Made by a program: the position numbers and the translations under genes
The notes under the pieces: model-generated
The model's database searches: none
What the model was told of the DNA's origin: nothing
The model's input: the letters and a program-made list of their open reading frames with translations, nothing else
Shown: piece after piece, positions 11,184 through 21,276 of the stretch
Layout of the letters: every line of letters starts with the position of its first letter
How positions within the stretch are numbered: the first letter of the stretch is position 1
NCBI RefSeq assembly: GCF_902167145.1
Contig: NC_050104.1
Location: 94,933,849 to 94,997,848 of the forward strand
DNA: 64,000 nucleotides
Direction of reading: 5' to 3'
From: Zea mays
Taxonomy: Eukaryota; Streptophyta; Magnoliopsida; Poales; Poaceae

Positions 11184-11835
11184 TGTATCATAAATTGATG
11201 ACTAATAATGCGATTGGTAAAAAGAATTAAAGTTCTAAAGGAGGCGATTGTCTCTCAAGATCATTTAACAAAAGGTATTTGAAGAAATAATTTCTAAACA
11301 TTTGCTAAGAAGCCCAGGTGATGCCCAAACGATGGCTGATATTACCATTAGAATAAATGACCAATGACTGATGCATGCATTGTTGTTACAGTAAAAATAC
11401 TCGATGGCTTGATATTTTTGCTATTGTTGTTATATCTTCTTGGGTTCGATGTTGTATGGAATTATAGAAGGGTGGCAAAGAAATGACTTGGCTCTATCAT
11501 TAAGGAATTATTTTGGGACCACACGACAAATTTCATTAGGTTCAGGAGACTAAAAAGTCTTATGTCAAAAAGTTTTTTAATGAAATTTTCTACCCATAAG
11601 AAGTTTAGTCGGTATTGGACTTCTAATGGTAAATATGGAGAATGCTTAGTGGCATCAAGAAAGTAGATTTGTAGTGGAAAGTTTTGAAATGCGGGGATGA
11701 TATGATTATTTTTGTGAATTTATCAAAAGTCATAAAGAGATAGGCAACTGCTCCCTTGGTTGACATGAAGGGATCCACAATATCAAAGGGGTATGGTTTG
11801 TATTTGAGCTACACGGACATGAGCCTGATTTGTAA
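11184..11835. other. unassigned sequence between hAT and gypsy relics
   Basis: No frame in either strand gives a recognisable product. It may be decayed integrase-proximal sequence of the gypsy relic on its right, but I cannot demonstrate that. Confidence 0.4.
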
Positions 11836-11839
11836 ATAA

Positions 11840-12611
11840 TTGATAGCCTTCGCATGTGCACATAATCTCCTTCACATCAACCACGACTATTTGTTAGAAG
11901 AAACCCTGCATGTATGCTTTTTCCACCATGGCCTTTGTTCCTATGTGGTTGCTGCATATGCCAGTGTGGATGTCTTCAAGTAGCACCTTCCTTTCATCAA
12001 TTGGGATACATCTCATTAGAATTCTTGAGGCACTCTTCCTATTTAGCTCGTCGTCAATCAACACATAGGCCTTAGCCTTGCGTTAGGTTTATACTACTTG
12101 TGACTTATCTATCGATAGAAATATGTCTTGAAGGTACTTGATGAAAGGATTTTTCCAATCTAAGTCGATAAACATGATCTTAGTTGGTAGAGTCTAAAAT
12201 GAGTAGGGACCTGAGTCCCTAAATGACTCGATAGGAGAGGGCGTTGCATCTTTCTGAATCATAAGTGCATGCAACATTTCTAGAAAAAACCCACGAGGTA
12301 CTAGTGACCTTGAGAAACCCAATTTCAGTAGGACGTTTGCTTCTTCACTTTAAGCCCAAAGAATGTGAAGGAACTTGATGTAATCGAACTTGCCTTCGGG
12401 CTTACAAATCTCCTAGCAATAGGCAATCATTTTGTCTTTGTTGCATGTCCACTCTTTGTTGACTTGGTTAATTACCAATATTGAGTCCCTGAGGACTCGG
12501 ATCCGGCAGATGCCGAGAGCAATGGATATTCTCATGTTGAGTAGTAGGGCTTTATACCTGGCTACTGAAAGGGAAATAGGGTCAAACCTTTTCCTAAATG
12601 ATTTTGGTGGT
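11840..12611 (-). pseudogene. Ty3/gypsy RNase H and integrase zinc-binding remnant
   Basis: Reading leftwards from about 12600, the minus strand gives ARYKALLLNMRISIALGI, RDSILVINQVNKEW and KFDYIKFLHILWA, the RNase H region of gypsy pol. Further on (about 12060-11890) it gives AYVLIDDELNRKSASRILMR and VLLEDIHTGICSNHIG then GTKAMVEKAYMQGFF, the zinc-binding segment before the integrase core. At least three stops and several frameshifts interrupt it. Element A is inserted at its upstream end, so this is the oldest layer of the nest. Confidence 0.8.
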
Positions 12612-13788
12612 TGAAATGCCCAACAAAAATAATTGGACTAACTAGTTTGCTCTAGATTATATATTCTACAGGTGCTAAAGGTTCAACACAAACCAATAAA
12701 AAGATACAAGTTAGGGTTCAAAAGAAAGGGGCAAAAGAAACCAAAGAGAACCCTGGTTTGGCGCACCGGACTGTCCGGTGTGCCAACGGACAGTATCTGG
12801 TGCACCACCGGACAGGCTGAACTCCTCACCTTCGGGTTTCTGAGGCCGCTCTCTGCTATAATTCACCGGACTGTCTGGTGTGGCACCGGACTATCCGGTG
12901 CGCCAAGCGGAGCAACGGTCGCCAGCGCAATGGTCAACTTCAACGGTCGACTGACTACGTTAACAGTGCGCGGACAGTTCGCACAGAGTCAGAGCAGCGC
13001 CAGAAGGCGCACCGGATAGTGAACAGTGCCTGTCTGGTGCCCCAAGCTGTCAGAGCTCCGACGATCGAAACCATCAGAACCCTAACAGTTGGGTGACGTG
13101 GCTGGCACACCGGACAGTGTCCGGTGGCGCACCGGACAGTGTCCGGTGGCGCACCGGACTGTCCGGTGCGCCCATCGATAGTAGCCCTCCCCAAAGACTG
13201 TTTTGGTGGTTGGGGCTATAAATACCCCCAACCACCACTATTGAAGACATCCAAGTTTCCAGCATATTGCATTCAATACAAGAGCTCTAGACTTTACTCC
13301 AAGACACAAACAAGAGATCAAATCCTCTCCAAAGTCCAAAACCACTCCAAACACTTAGTGACTTGTGTGAGAGAGATTTTCGTGTTCATTTGAGTTCTTG
13401 TCGCTTGGATCGCTTTCTTCTTCCTCTTTCTTGTTCTCAAGACAATTGTAATCAAAGCAAGAGACACCAAGTTGTGGTGGTCCTTGTAGGGGTCTAAGTG
13501 ACCCGTTTGATTAAGGAGAAAGCTCACTCGGTCTAGGTGACCGTTTGAGAGAGGGAAAGGGTTGAAAGAGACCCGGTCTTTGTGACCACCTCAACGGGGA
13601 CTAGGTTCTCAAGAATCGAACCTCGGTAAAACAAATCACCGTGTCATCCGCCTTATTTCTTGGTTGATTTGTTTTCGCCCTCTCTTTCGAACTCGGTTTT
13701 ATTTCTAACGCTAACCCCGACTTGTAGTTGTGCTTAAAGTTTGTAAATTTCAGATTTGCCTATTTCACCCCCCTCTAGGCGACTTTCA
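12612..13788 (+). repeat. element A (Sirevirus, copia) 5' LTR
   Basis: It runs from TGAAATGCCC to GGCGACTTTCA and is followed directly by an initiator-Met primer binding site, so the 3' boundary is firm. The 5' boundary is inferred from the TG...CA rule and the end of the gypsy reading frame. It carries a cluster of palindromes such as caccggactgtccggtg (12770-13170) and a TATA box. The same LTR end recurs inverted at 52477-52688 (element F). The second LTR lies beyond the window. Confidence 0.8.
13217..13224 (+). promoter_or_regulatory. TATA box in LTR of element A
   Basis: TATAAATA just downstream of the palindrome cluster, in the position equivalent to the TATAAAA of the related D and E LTRs. 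Confidence 0.6.
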
Positions 13789-13790
13789 AT

Positions 13791-13801
13791 TGGTATCAGA
13801 G
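13791..13801 (+). promoter_or_regulatory. primer binding site of element A
   Basis: tggtatcagag follows the LTR after 2 bp. It is complementary to the 3' end of initiator methionine tRNA, the usual primer for copia elements. Confidence 0.85.
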
Positions 13802-13850
13802 GCCGGTACTTCATTAAGAGTCTAACCACTCGAAGTGATGTCGGGAGGAT

Positions 13851-14504
13851 TGTTGGGGGCCTTCGGCTTCCGAAGGTCCTCAAAAACATGATTTAACAGT
13901 GTTTCTAGAGTGTAATGTGTGAACAGGTACCTTCGGACTTATGTCAAAGAGGGAGAACCTCAAAAGATACGAAGGTTGGCAGTGCCGAAGCTGTGAAGCA
14001 GGAAAGCTTCGGCATGTTCGCAGAAAAGGGAACCGACTTAAAGATGAAAAGGCCATTTAGACCTCGATAGATTGCTATGGAATTATCACCAAATGTAAAG
14101 GGCATGTATGTAATTTTGTATGGGTTGTATCCCGTGCCTATAAATAGGTGAACAGTACCCCCGTACTGTTCACGCTGACTTGGCATTTGCTTTTGCGTCA
14201 CGCTTGTACTTTTTATCTTCTCTCGGGACCGAAGGTACATTTGTAATTTGAAATCATTTCTATTTTTCCATGTTAATAAAATAGAAATGATTCTATGATG
14301 ATGCTTATATTATATTTCATACTTTATATGAATCCTTCGTCATTACTTGTTATGTTCACGAAGGTATGTCTCTTATGACCTTCGTCCGAAGCTCATTATT
14401 TCCCGAAGGGGCATAATGCTTCGAAGGACGAAGGACTTTAACACTTAACACTTTTTATGTTGCCTTGTTCTTAACTCTTAGCATTTGAGAACAAGTCCCC
14501 AACA
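13851..14504 (+). repeat. 5' LTR of element B
   Basis: 654 bp, TGTTGGGGGCC to GTCCCCAACA, rich in ccgaagg/ccttcgg motifs. A TATAAATA box lies at 14139-14146. It is identical by eye to the 3' LTR, implying very recent insertion. Confidence 0.95.
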
Positions 14505-14521
14505 TTGGCGCCCACCTCCGG
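14505..14521 (+). promoter_or_regulatory. primer binding site of element B
   Basis: ttggcgcccacctccgg lies immediately after the 5' LTR. The ttggcgcccacc core is shared by Tat-lineage gypsy elements. Confidence 0.75.
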
Positions 14522-14578
14522 TGAACTCACTTCCATTTCCTGAGCTTTTCGACACCTTCGGCAAGCATCAGCTTCGTC

Positions 14579-16096
14579 ATGCCGCCGAAGAAGGCTTCAG
14601 CACCAGGGGCTGGCACGCTGCAGCCGCTGGACCCCAATCAAGACGTCCTTTCTCTCAGAGAGGCACGAAGCCAGAAGAGGAAGGCTACCAGTCCAACACA
14701 TCCGGAGGATGATCTAGATCAGGAGATTCAGAATCTGGAAATCCTTCAGCAGCAGGTTCAACGCAGGAAGGAGAAGATGGCCAGGCTAGCTGAACTGCAG
14801 AGGCAGATAGATGAAGCCTCTGAAGAAGTTCGTCATCTTGCTCAGGATGAGCAACACCGAAGGCCTCAGCATCAAGACCTTCATCAGGAGGGCTTTCACA
14901 ACGAAGACGACTGGTATGACAATTTCCATCGTGGGAATTTTGTTTTTGATGATACTTCTCCCCTGTCCGCTGAGTTACAGGCTACACCTTGGCCTCCGTC
15001 CTACAAGCCGCCTCAGCTCCCCGTATTTGATGGCCATTCAGACCCGAAGCAGTTCTTGATGAGCTACGAAGCAACAGTGTCTTCGTACGGTGGCAATGCT
15101 TCAGTCATGGCCAAATCTTTCGTTATGGCTGTCAGAAGTGTTGCTCAAACCTGGTATTCCTCCCTTCGACCAGGAACGATCACTTCATGGCAGAAGCTGA
15201 AGGATTTGTTGTTAACCAGTTTTCAAGGATTTCAGACGAAGCCGGTCACTGCTCAGGCTCTGTTCCAGTGCACTCAGGACCACGAAGAATACCTTCAGGC
15301 ATATGTCCGAAGGTTTCTGCGTCTAAGGGCACAGGCGCCGACAGTGCCCAATGAGATTGTCATTGAGGCCATGATCAAGGGGCTTCGGCCAGGGCCATCA
15401 GCGCAGTATTTTGCCAGGAAGCCACCACAAACGCTGGAGAAGCTGCTCCAGAAGATGGATGAATATATTCGAGCTGACAATGATTTTCGCCAAAGAAGGG
15501 AGGAGGCCTTCAGATTTTCTGAGATGACCAGGGGCTTCGGAGGAAGATTCTATCCGAAGCATGTCAGATCAATTCATAATTCCAATCAAAATGATGATAA
15601 GGGGAGCCAGCAGCAAAGGCCACAGTACTCCTCACAGACTTCGGGGCAACAGCAAAGCTCCTTTCGACCACCAGCTCCAAGAGGCAGAGGCGCCAGGGGC
15701 TTCGGCGGAAGATTCGGGGATCAACCCAGAAGAATATTTTGCTTATTCTGTGGTGAAAACAAAGGTCATACTACCAGGATGTGTCATGTTACCATTCAGA
15801 AGCAAAAAGAGATAGCCGAAGCTGCCGCGCAACAGGCTCAGCCGAAGCAGGTTATGCACACTGCTTCGTATCATTCGCCCTACATCCCAGAATATGTGGG
15901 CAACCATCCTGTAGTCTCTGCTGCTTCGGCAAGTCAGCCTTCAGCTTCCTGGCAACAGCCCCCGCCTCCACCTCCGTTGCAACAAGGCCAGCAGCCAGAA
16001 GGGAGCCAATATGCTCCACATCAAAGGGACTTCAGAGAACAGTCCGAAGCTCGCACGGTCAACAGCACCGTGCCAGAGTCAAAACACATCTATTGA
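14579..16096 (+). CDS. gag: Gag of element B, 505 residues, intact
   Basis: This structural protein would form the particle that packages the retroelement RNA. The N-terminal third has a Gln/Glu-rich coiled coil (about residues 43-95: EIQNLEILQQQVQRRKEKM). The gag domain follows from PPQLPVFDGHSDPKQFLMSY through SFVMAVRSVAQTWYSSLRPG and YLQAYVRRFLRLRAQAP to ARKPPQTLEKLLQKMDEYIR. A glycine-rich basic stretch precedes a zinc knuckle, CLFCGENKGHTTRMC, with five instead of four residues between the second Cys and His. The tail is Gln/Pro-rich. The frame is open from the ATG shortly after the primer site to TGA at 16094-16096, and no pol frame follows, so particles would need enzymes supplied in trans. 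Confidence 0.9.
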   Translation: MPPKKASAPGAGTLQPLDPNQDVLSLREARSQKRKATSPTHPEDDLDQEIQNLEILQQQVQRRKEKMARLAELQRQIDEASEEVRHLAQDEQHRRPQHQDLHQEGFHNEDDWYDNFHRGNFVFDDTSPLSAELQATPWPPSYKPPQLPVFDGHSDPKQFLMSYEATVSSYGGNASVMAKSFVMAVRSVAQTWYSSLRPGTITSWQKLKDLLLTSFQGFQTKPVTAQALFQCTQDHEEYLQAYVRRFLRLRAQAPTVPNEIVIEAMIKGLRPGPSAQYFARKPPQTLEKLLQKMDEYIRADNDFRQRREEAFRFSEMTRGFGGRFYPKHVRSIHNSNQNDDKGSQQQRPQYSSQTSGQQQSSFRPPAPRGRGARGFGGRFGDQPRRIFCLFCGENKGHTTRMCHVTIQKQKEIAEAAAQQAQPKQVMHTASYHSPYIPEYVGNHPVVSAASASQPSASWQQPPPPPPLQQGQQPEGSQYAPHQRDFREQSEARTVNSTVPESKHIY

Positions 16097-16239
16097 CAAA
16101 TATCCTACCTTAATAGCAATCTTTTTCATTCAGTTTTATTTTTTCTAATAAAGGACATTGTTTAGGTTTCATGTAATTAGTTTCGTTGATTCCTACAAGA
16201 AAAATATGTTTTCTTCACAGGTTTGTGATAATAAAAAGG

Positions 16240-16590
16240 ACCTTCGGACTATCGAAAATCCTTCGAAGCAACAAAAAGTCGTTCTAAGGAACGCAGAGTA
16301 AGTCTGACGAAGTCACAAAAAGTCGTTCCGAAGGGAGCGCAGTGTAAGTTTTCTGCTCCAAAGTCGTTCCAAAAGGAATGCAGAGCATACAGCGAAAAGT
16401 CAACGCTGATACCGCCTAAGTAAAAGGCGAAGAAGCTCCAAAGACGTTCCTAAGGGAATGCAGAGCTTATACCGCCTAAGTAAAAGGCGAAGAAGTTCCA
16501 AAGACGTTCCTAAGGGGATGCAGAACTTACAGCGAAAAATAAACGCTGATTCCGCTGAAGTAAAAGGCGAAGAAGCTCCTAAGGGAGACT
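16240..16590 (+). repeat. tandem repeats downstream of element B gag
   Basis: Units built on aagtcgttccnaaggaatgcagagc and gccnaagtaaaaggcgaagaag recur several times with variation (for example 16380-16440, 16438-16500 and 16498-16575). Tandem repeats between coding region and 3' LTR are usual in Tat-lineage elements. The remainder to 17086 is non-coding. Confidence 0.75.
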
Positions 16591-17086
16591 TATAATGAAA
16601 AAGTCAGTATTGATACAAAAGATTGTGCCCCATTGCAGGAATGTGTGTATCTTCGGCACAAAATATCATTTTGCATAACATAACATCATCACATCATTTT
16701 GCATAGCATAATCATCATACATCATGCTGCATGTGGCACAAGAAGGGGGCATGTTATCGATCTTCGGAAAATGCTTTGAAAAGGGGCAAATCATGCCAAG
16801 TTACAGGGAGAAACAATATTGATTTTCGAGGTATAGCTTCGGAGATTATTTTTACGAAGCTTGGATATTTCTTATCAGAACACTATGGATATTGTCGTGA
16901 TAAATGATAAATTCTTCTTCACGAAGCATGAAAAGAAGGGAAGGTGTTTTTTCGTCGAAGACTCAAAAATGGTACGTGTTTAAAGTTTCATGCATCGTAA
17001 AGAATTGAATCATAAAACAAGTATATTACATACAGGATTACAGAATATTACACAAATCATATATCAAATGTTTTTTGCAATAGCAC

Positions 17087-20000
17087 TTAGTCTTCCCTAA
17101 GTACTATCTCTGCAGCTTCGTTCAGCAGTCGATCGACAACCTGATCCATGATAGCTTCGGCCATCTTTTTAATTTCGTCGTCATCTTTAGGCTGAGGGCC
17201 CGAAGATGCTTGAGTAGGATCTGAGTGAGGACGGGACACGACTACATTACTATTACAAATCGCAAACAGATCTTAAAAGCCTAAAGATTACAACACGGTA
17301 AAAACTATTATTTAGTACCTAATTGACCTTCGGGCTCTGTGCTCTTTTTAGCAGCCTTAGCCACTTCTCTAGCATCATGGATGCCCCTTTCACTTCTCTG
17401 AATAATTTCTCTTGCCATTTCTCGGCCACCGTTATCCCAGATATCAGTAAAAAACTTTCCACCAATTATGCTAGCTTCGGCCGAAGGATCTTTTGTATCT
17501 TCAAAGGACAAAGCAGCTTCGGACTGTGCTAAAATTTTCACATGCTCACAGCCCTTCTTCTCTAAAATGGTGGCAATCCCTCTGGCGCCAGAGAAGGCAC
17601 ATATATCTCCTCGGCTATTTAAAATTTCTTCGAAGGCTTCAGCTTCGTGGTCAATCCATTCAATGACACTTTCGGGATTGCCCCTCAAAAAATTTTCTTC
17701 ACTTGAGAATGCGCCGACTTTGGCGAAGCTAGCCTTTAATTTTTTAACACAATCTACAGATTTATTGTAGCATTTCTTTTTGGACGAACGAAGCTCTTCA
17801 ACAGTCACTTCTAGATGATCTGCCCATTGATCGCTGAGTTCACGCTTTGTTTCTTCAAGTATACGTTCTTCTTTGGCTCTGGCCAGTTGTTTCCGAAGGT
17901 CTTCAATTTCGCGTTTCTGAGCTTCAGCTTGACTTTTGAAAGCAGCTTCGTCCTCCTTTATTTTATCTATCAATGAGTATAATATTTTGTCTTTTTCGAG
18001 ACCTTCGTTCCTCAGTTCAATTACTTCGGAACGAAGGTTGCTCAGGGCTATAGTACATCCTTCGTCCTCAGCATCTTTCTGTGCTCTGAGGGCATTGCTG
18101 AGTATCAGGCCCTGCAGACAGGAATATGTCTGTGTCAATAGTTTTAAACAAACGGAAAATTTTGAATTCAACAAAAATATAAGAATTCCATTTGTCGCAC
18201 CTTTAAACTGTTGTAAGCTAGGCTGTCAGCCAGATCGTTCTTTGACAGCACCGAAAGTCCGTCTTCTAAAGTTGGAAATCCGAAGCTTTTGCTCATCTCC
18301 CGACAGACAGAAATTTCCTTGCTGTCGGGGAGGCAATACAAGAAATCTTCTTCTCCACTGCCATTAAATATCAACGCCCCCTTTGGATATTTCAACTTTT
18401 GGGCATAGTGTTGGGCCTCTTGTTCTTCTTTTTCTGTTAATTTTTTCCCCGAAGCATGACGAAAAATATAATCACGAATTTTGGATGCTTCGGGGGTAAC
18501 AACACCAGTTCCTTCAGCAAAAGTTGGCTTTGTTATTTTTTCTGCCTCACTTTCCAAGGTTTTTGCCTTTGAGGGCTCTGAGGGCCCAGCTTCGGCTTCA
18601 GTATCTTGCTCTGGAGCTTTAGAACCCGAAGCTTCGACTGTTGTTTTAGGAGTGACGGCAGCCTTCTTCGGAGGGGTGCTTGAAGATTTGATCGTTTCCA
18701 GCACATCTAGCACATTAGCCATTCTCCTTCTTTTCGGAGTCACTGCTGGCACTTTTTGATTACTTACTGTTTCAATGTTTGCCACAGGACTCAAAACTTC
18801 TGATGTTTTGGAGTCCTCGGTTGCTTCCTTTACCTCTTCCATTTTTTCTGTGAATGGCGCTTCGGCCTTCTCTTTCGTTTCTGGTAACAAAATTTTTGAT
18901 TGCTCCAATTTTGTCTTCGTTGGTATTTCGGCTGTTTCTGTGACTTCTGGCAGCAAAGTTGGCTCGGCTGGTTTTTCAGCTTCGGTGGCCGAAGAAGTCT
19001 CTCCGGTAAACTCAGGCACCGAAGCTGGTTCAATATAACGCGGTCGATAAGTAAGAACCTTTATCTTCTTCCTTTTCGGTTCTGGCTCGCTAGGAGCAGC
19101 TGCAGTTTCTTCTTTTGCAGAGGTTGTATTTTTTCTCTTCTGCCTTCGAATGGGGTAGCAATAGTCAGGGTAGACAAACCCGATGGCATCAAATACCCGA
19201 TTCAGCCTTTTCTTTTTTCGGCCTCCGAAGGCTGCTGACATTGCAGTATCTTCGGCCTTCGAGTATGTCCCAAGCAGCTCATCACTTAAATTGTCAATGC
19301 TTTTCAACCACTCATCGTCTGGCTCAATAAATTTATCTTCAAATTTAAAAGTGTACTTAAACCTGACAAGTCCACCTTCGTCGGCCTCTTTAACGGTTTC
19401 TTGTGGCATTTCCCATTTCTCCGCAAGCGGCCACACCCTGAAGGCAATATGCTCTTGTACTAAGTCCCTTGTTCCTATAAAAGAGCAGACAACGCCGAAG
19501 GCTCTTTGGCACTCTTCGGCGGCTTCGTTCATTTCAACCTTCGGCCTCCGAAGGCCGAAGCTTTGCCAAATAGGACGCATAATTATACCTTTGATGTCTT
19601 CTCGTGCTGATAAGTCATTCTTCACATAAAACCATTCTGTCATCCAATCCCCGGGCCATCTCTTCCGAAAGGTTGGTACGGGACAGCTTGCCCCGGACCG
19701 AGAGACGAAGCTGTAGCAGCCAAAGTTGTTATGGTACTGTTCTTTGCCCCAAGGCTTTGTTTCATATAATAATTCATGAACATTACAGAAGCTTCTGGCG
19801 TCAGGCTTCAGACCTTGGCTTCTCGCGGCCCACACGAAGATATTTAGCCTTATAATTGCCTCGGGAGTAAGTTGATGAAGATAGACTTCGAAGATTTTCA
19901 ACACCTCCACGACGAAGCTGCTCAAGGGGAATCGCAATCCAGCTTTCAAAAAGCTTCGATACACCACAACTTCATTTTCTTCAGGGTGTGGACAAGTTTT

Positions 20001-20327
20001 TTCCCCTTCGTCCGCCCTCACAATGGACAGATCCCGGAAATACCTTCCTCTCATATTAACAAGATGATTCTCTTTGATAGTTGATTTACCATAAACTGAA
20101 TGGCTTGGTCGCCAGGGGCGATCTTCGGAGTCTTCGCCACCGCTGTCCACATCATAACTTTCACTGTCACCAGTATCTTCAGACAGCCCTTCCAGAATTT
20201 CCCTGGTGATCTTTTCTGTGTTGGTCTTCGACATTGCTATAAGAAACCCTAAGTTCTTCTCTTCATCAAGACTCAGCTTCATCTCAGCAGCAGCCTTCTT
20301 AGCAGCTTCAGACATCTTCGGAAACAC
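17087..20327 (-). CDS. antisense three-exon gene of element B, 1024-residue predicted protein
   Basis: Minus-strand exons are 20327-18201, 18111-17319 and 17241-17087 (TAA). Intron 1 is 89 bp (GTGCGA...CTGCAG, phase 0, joining SLK to GLIL). Intron 2 is 77 bp (GTACTA...GTAG, phase 1, restoring QL-VVSRPHS). The protein resembles the plant 'putative gypsy-type transposon' family (PF04195-like): LRFPLSSFVVEVLKIFEVYL, RLNIFVWAARSQGLKP and WPGDWMTEWFYVKND at about 131-240. Acidic stretches, a basic GGRKKKRLNRV (368-378) and an NLS-like PKRKKIKV (417-424) follow. Then come a Lys/Glu/Thr-rich low-complexity middle, a long coiled coil (about 715-825) and the C-terminal tail DQVVDRLLNEAAEIVLRED. No stop or frameshift interrupts it. 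Such reverse-strand ORFs are known in Tat elements; their function is not established. Confidence 0.85.
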
Positions 20328-20607
20328 TAAAAAACTGTTTTTAAAAGCCGAAGCTTCAAAGCTAAAAACTTAGCAGATCACAGTGCACAAGAGCTAAAAA
20401 ATGAGTGAGCAGGAGTGGTTGGCCAGAAAGCGTGCAAAATAAGTTTGCGGTATGGCCGTATTTATAAGCTTGATGCGTTGAAAGTTGAAAGACCCCACTT
20501 GTCATTGAATGTTGCTATTCTAGCAAAGGGAAGGTGTTTTTTCGGACCTTCGGCATAAAGCCTTCGTTCATATCGCAATCTGAATTAATTATTTCAAACA
20601 AATTAAT

Positions 20608-20622
20608 ATTGCGAGGGGCTAC
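20608..20622 (+). promoter_or_regulatory. polypurine tract of element B
   Basis: attgcgaggggctac lies directly before the 3' LTR, with the purine-rich gcgagggg core that would prime plus-strand synthesis. Confidence 0.65.
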
Positions 20623-21276
20623 TGTTGGGGGCCTTCGGCTTCCGAAGGTCCTCAAAAACATGATTTAACAGTGTTTCTAGAGTGTAATGTGTGAACAGGT
20701 ACCTTCGGACTTATGTCAAAGAGGGAGAACCTCAAAAGATACGAAGGTTGGCAGTGCCGAAGCTGTGAAGCAGGAAAGCTTCGGCATGTTCGCAGAAAAG
20801 GGAACCGACTTAAAGATGAAAAGGCCATTTAGACCTCGATAGATTGCTATGGAATTATCACCAAATGTAAAGGGCATGTATGTAATTTTGTATGGGTTGT
20901 ATCCCGTGCCTATAAATAGGTGAACAGTACCCCCGTACTGTTCACGCTGACTTGGCATTTGCTTTTGCGTCACGCTTGTACTTTTTATCTTCTCTCGGGA
21001 CCGAAGGTACATTTGTAATTTGAAATCATTTCTATTTTTCCATGTTAATAAAATAGAAATGATTCTATGATGATGCTTATATTATATTTCATACTTTATA
21101 TGAATCCTTCGTCATTACTTGTTATGTTCACGAAGGTATGTCTCTTATGACCTTCGTCCGAAGCTCATTATTTCCCGAAGGGGCATAATGCTTCGAAGGA
21201 CGAAGGACTTTAACACTTAACACTTTTTATGTTGCCTTGTTCTTAACTCTTAGCATTTGAGAACAAGTCCCCAACA
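20623..21276 (+). repeat. 3' LTR of element B
   Basis: 654 bp, matching 13851-14504 without a difference that I can find. TATAAATA at 20911-20918. It is followed by the aggat duplication and the resumed gag of element A. Confidence 0.95.

Larger units (their letters stand above)
13851..21276 (+). mobile_element. element B: complete Tat-lineage (Ty3/gypsy) LTR retrotransposon, gag only, with antisense gene
   Basis: A 7426-bp element with two 654-bp LTRs (TGTTGGGG...CCCCAACA) that I find identical along their length. It is flanked by the 5-bp duplication aggat (13846-13850 and 21277-21281). The primer binding site ttggcgcccacc is of the type used by Tat elements (Grande, Cinful, Huck). It encodes an intact gag but no protease, reverse transcriptase, RNase H or integrase. 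The space between gag and the 3' LTR holds tandem repeats and a large antisense gene. It is non-autonomous yet evidently mobilised recently. A Grande- or flip-like identity is likely but unverified. Confidence 0.93.

Noticed and set aside
12955..13194. Frames with repeated HRTVRCA / APDSPV peptides here and at 53291-53719, 55876-56391 and 63569-63993
   Set aside because: These are translations of the CACCGG/CCGGTG palindromes in Sirevirus LTRs, occurring in several frames and both strands.
13944..14240. 98-codon minus frame repeated at 20716-21012
   Set aside because: It lies wholly in the B LTR. Identity merely reflects identical LTRs, and it has no recognisable domain.
18168..18200. Reading the antisense gene of B as two separate overlapping genes (719 and 288 codons)
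   Set aside because: The tails at the overlap are read-through of an 89-bp GT-AG intron. Splicing joins both frames in phase and a third exon supplies the usual C-terminus.
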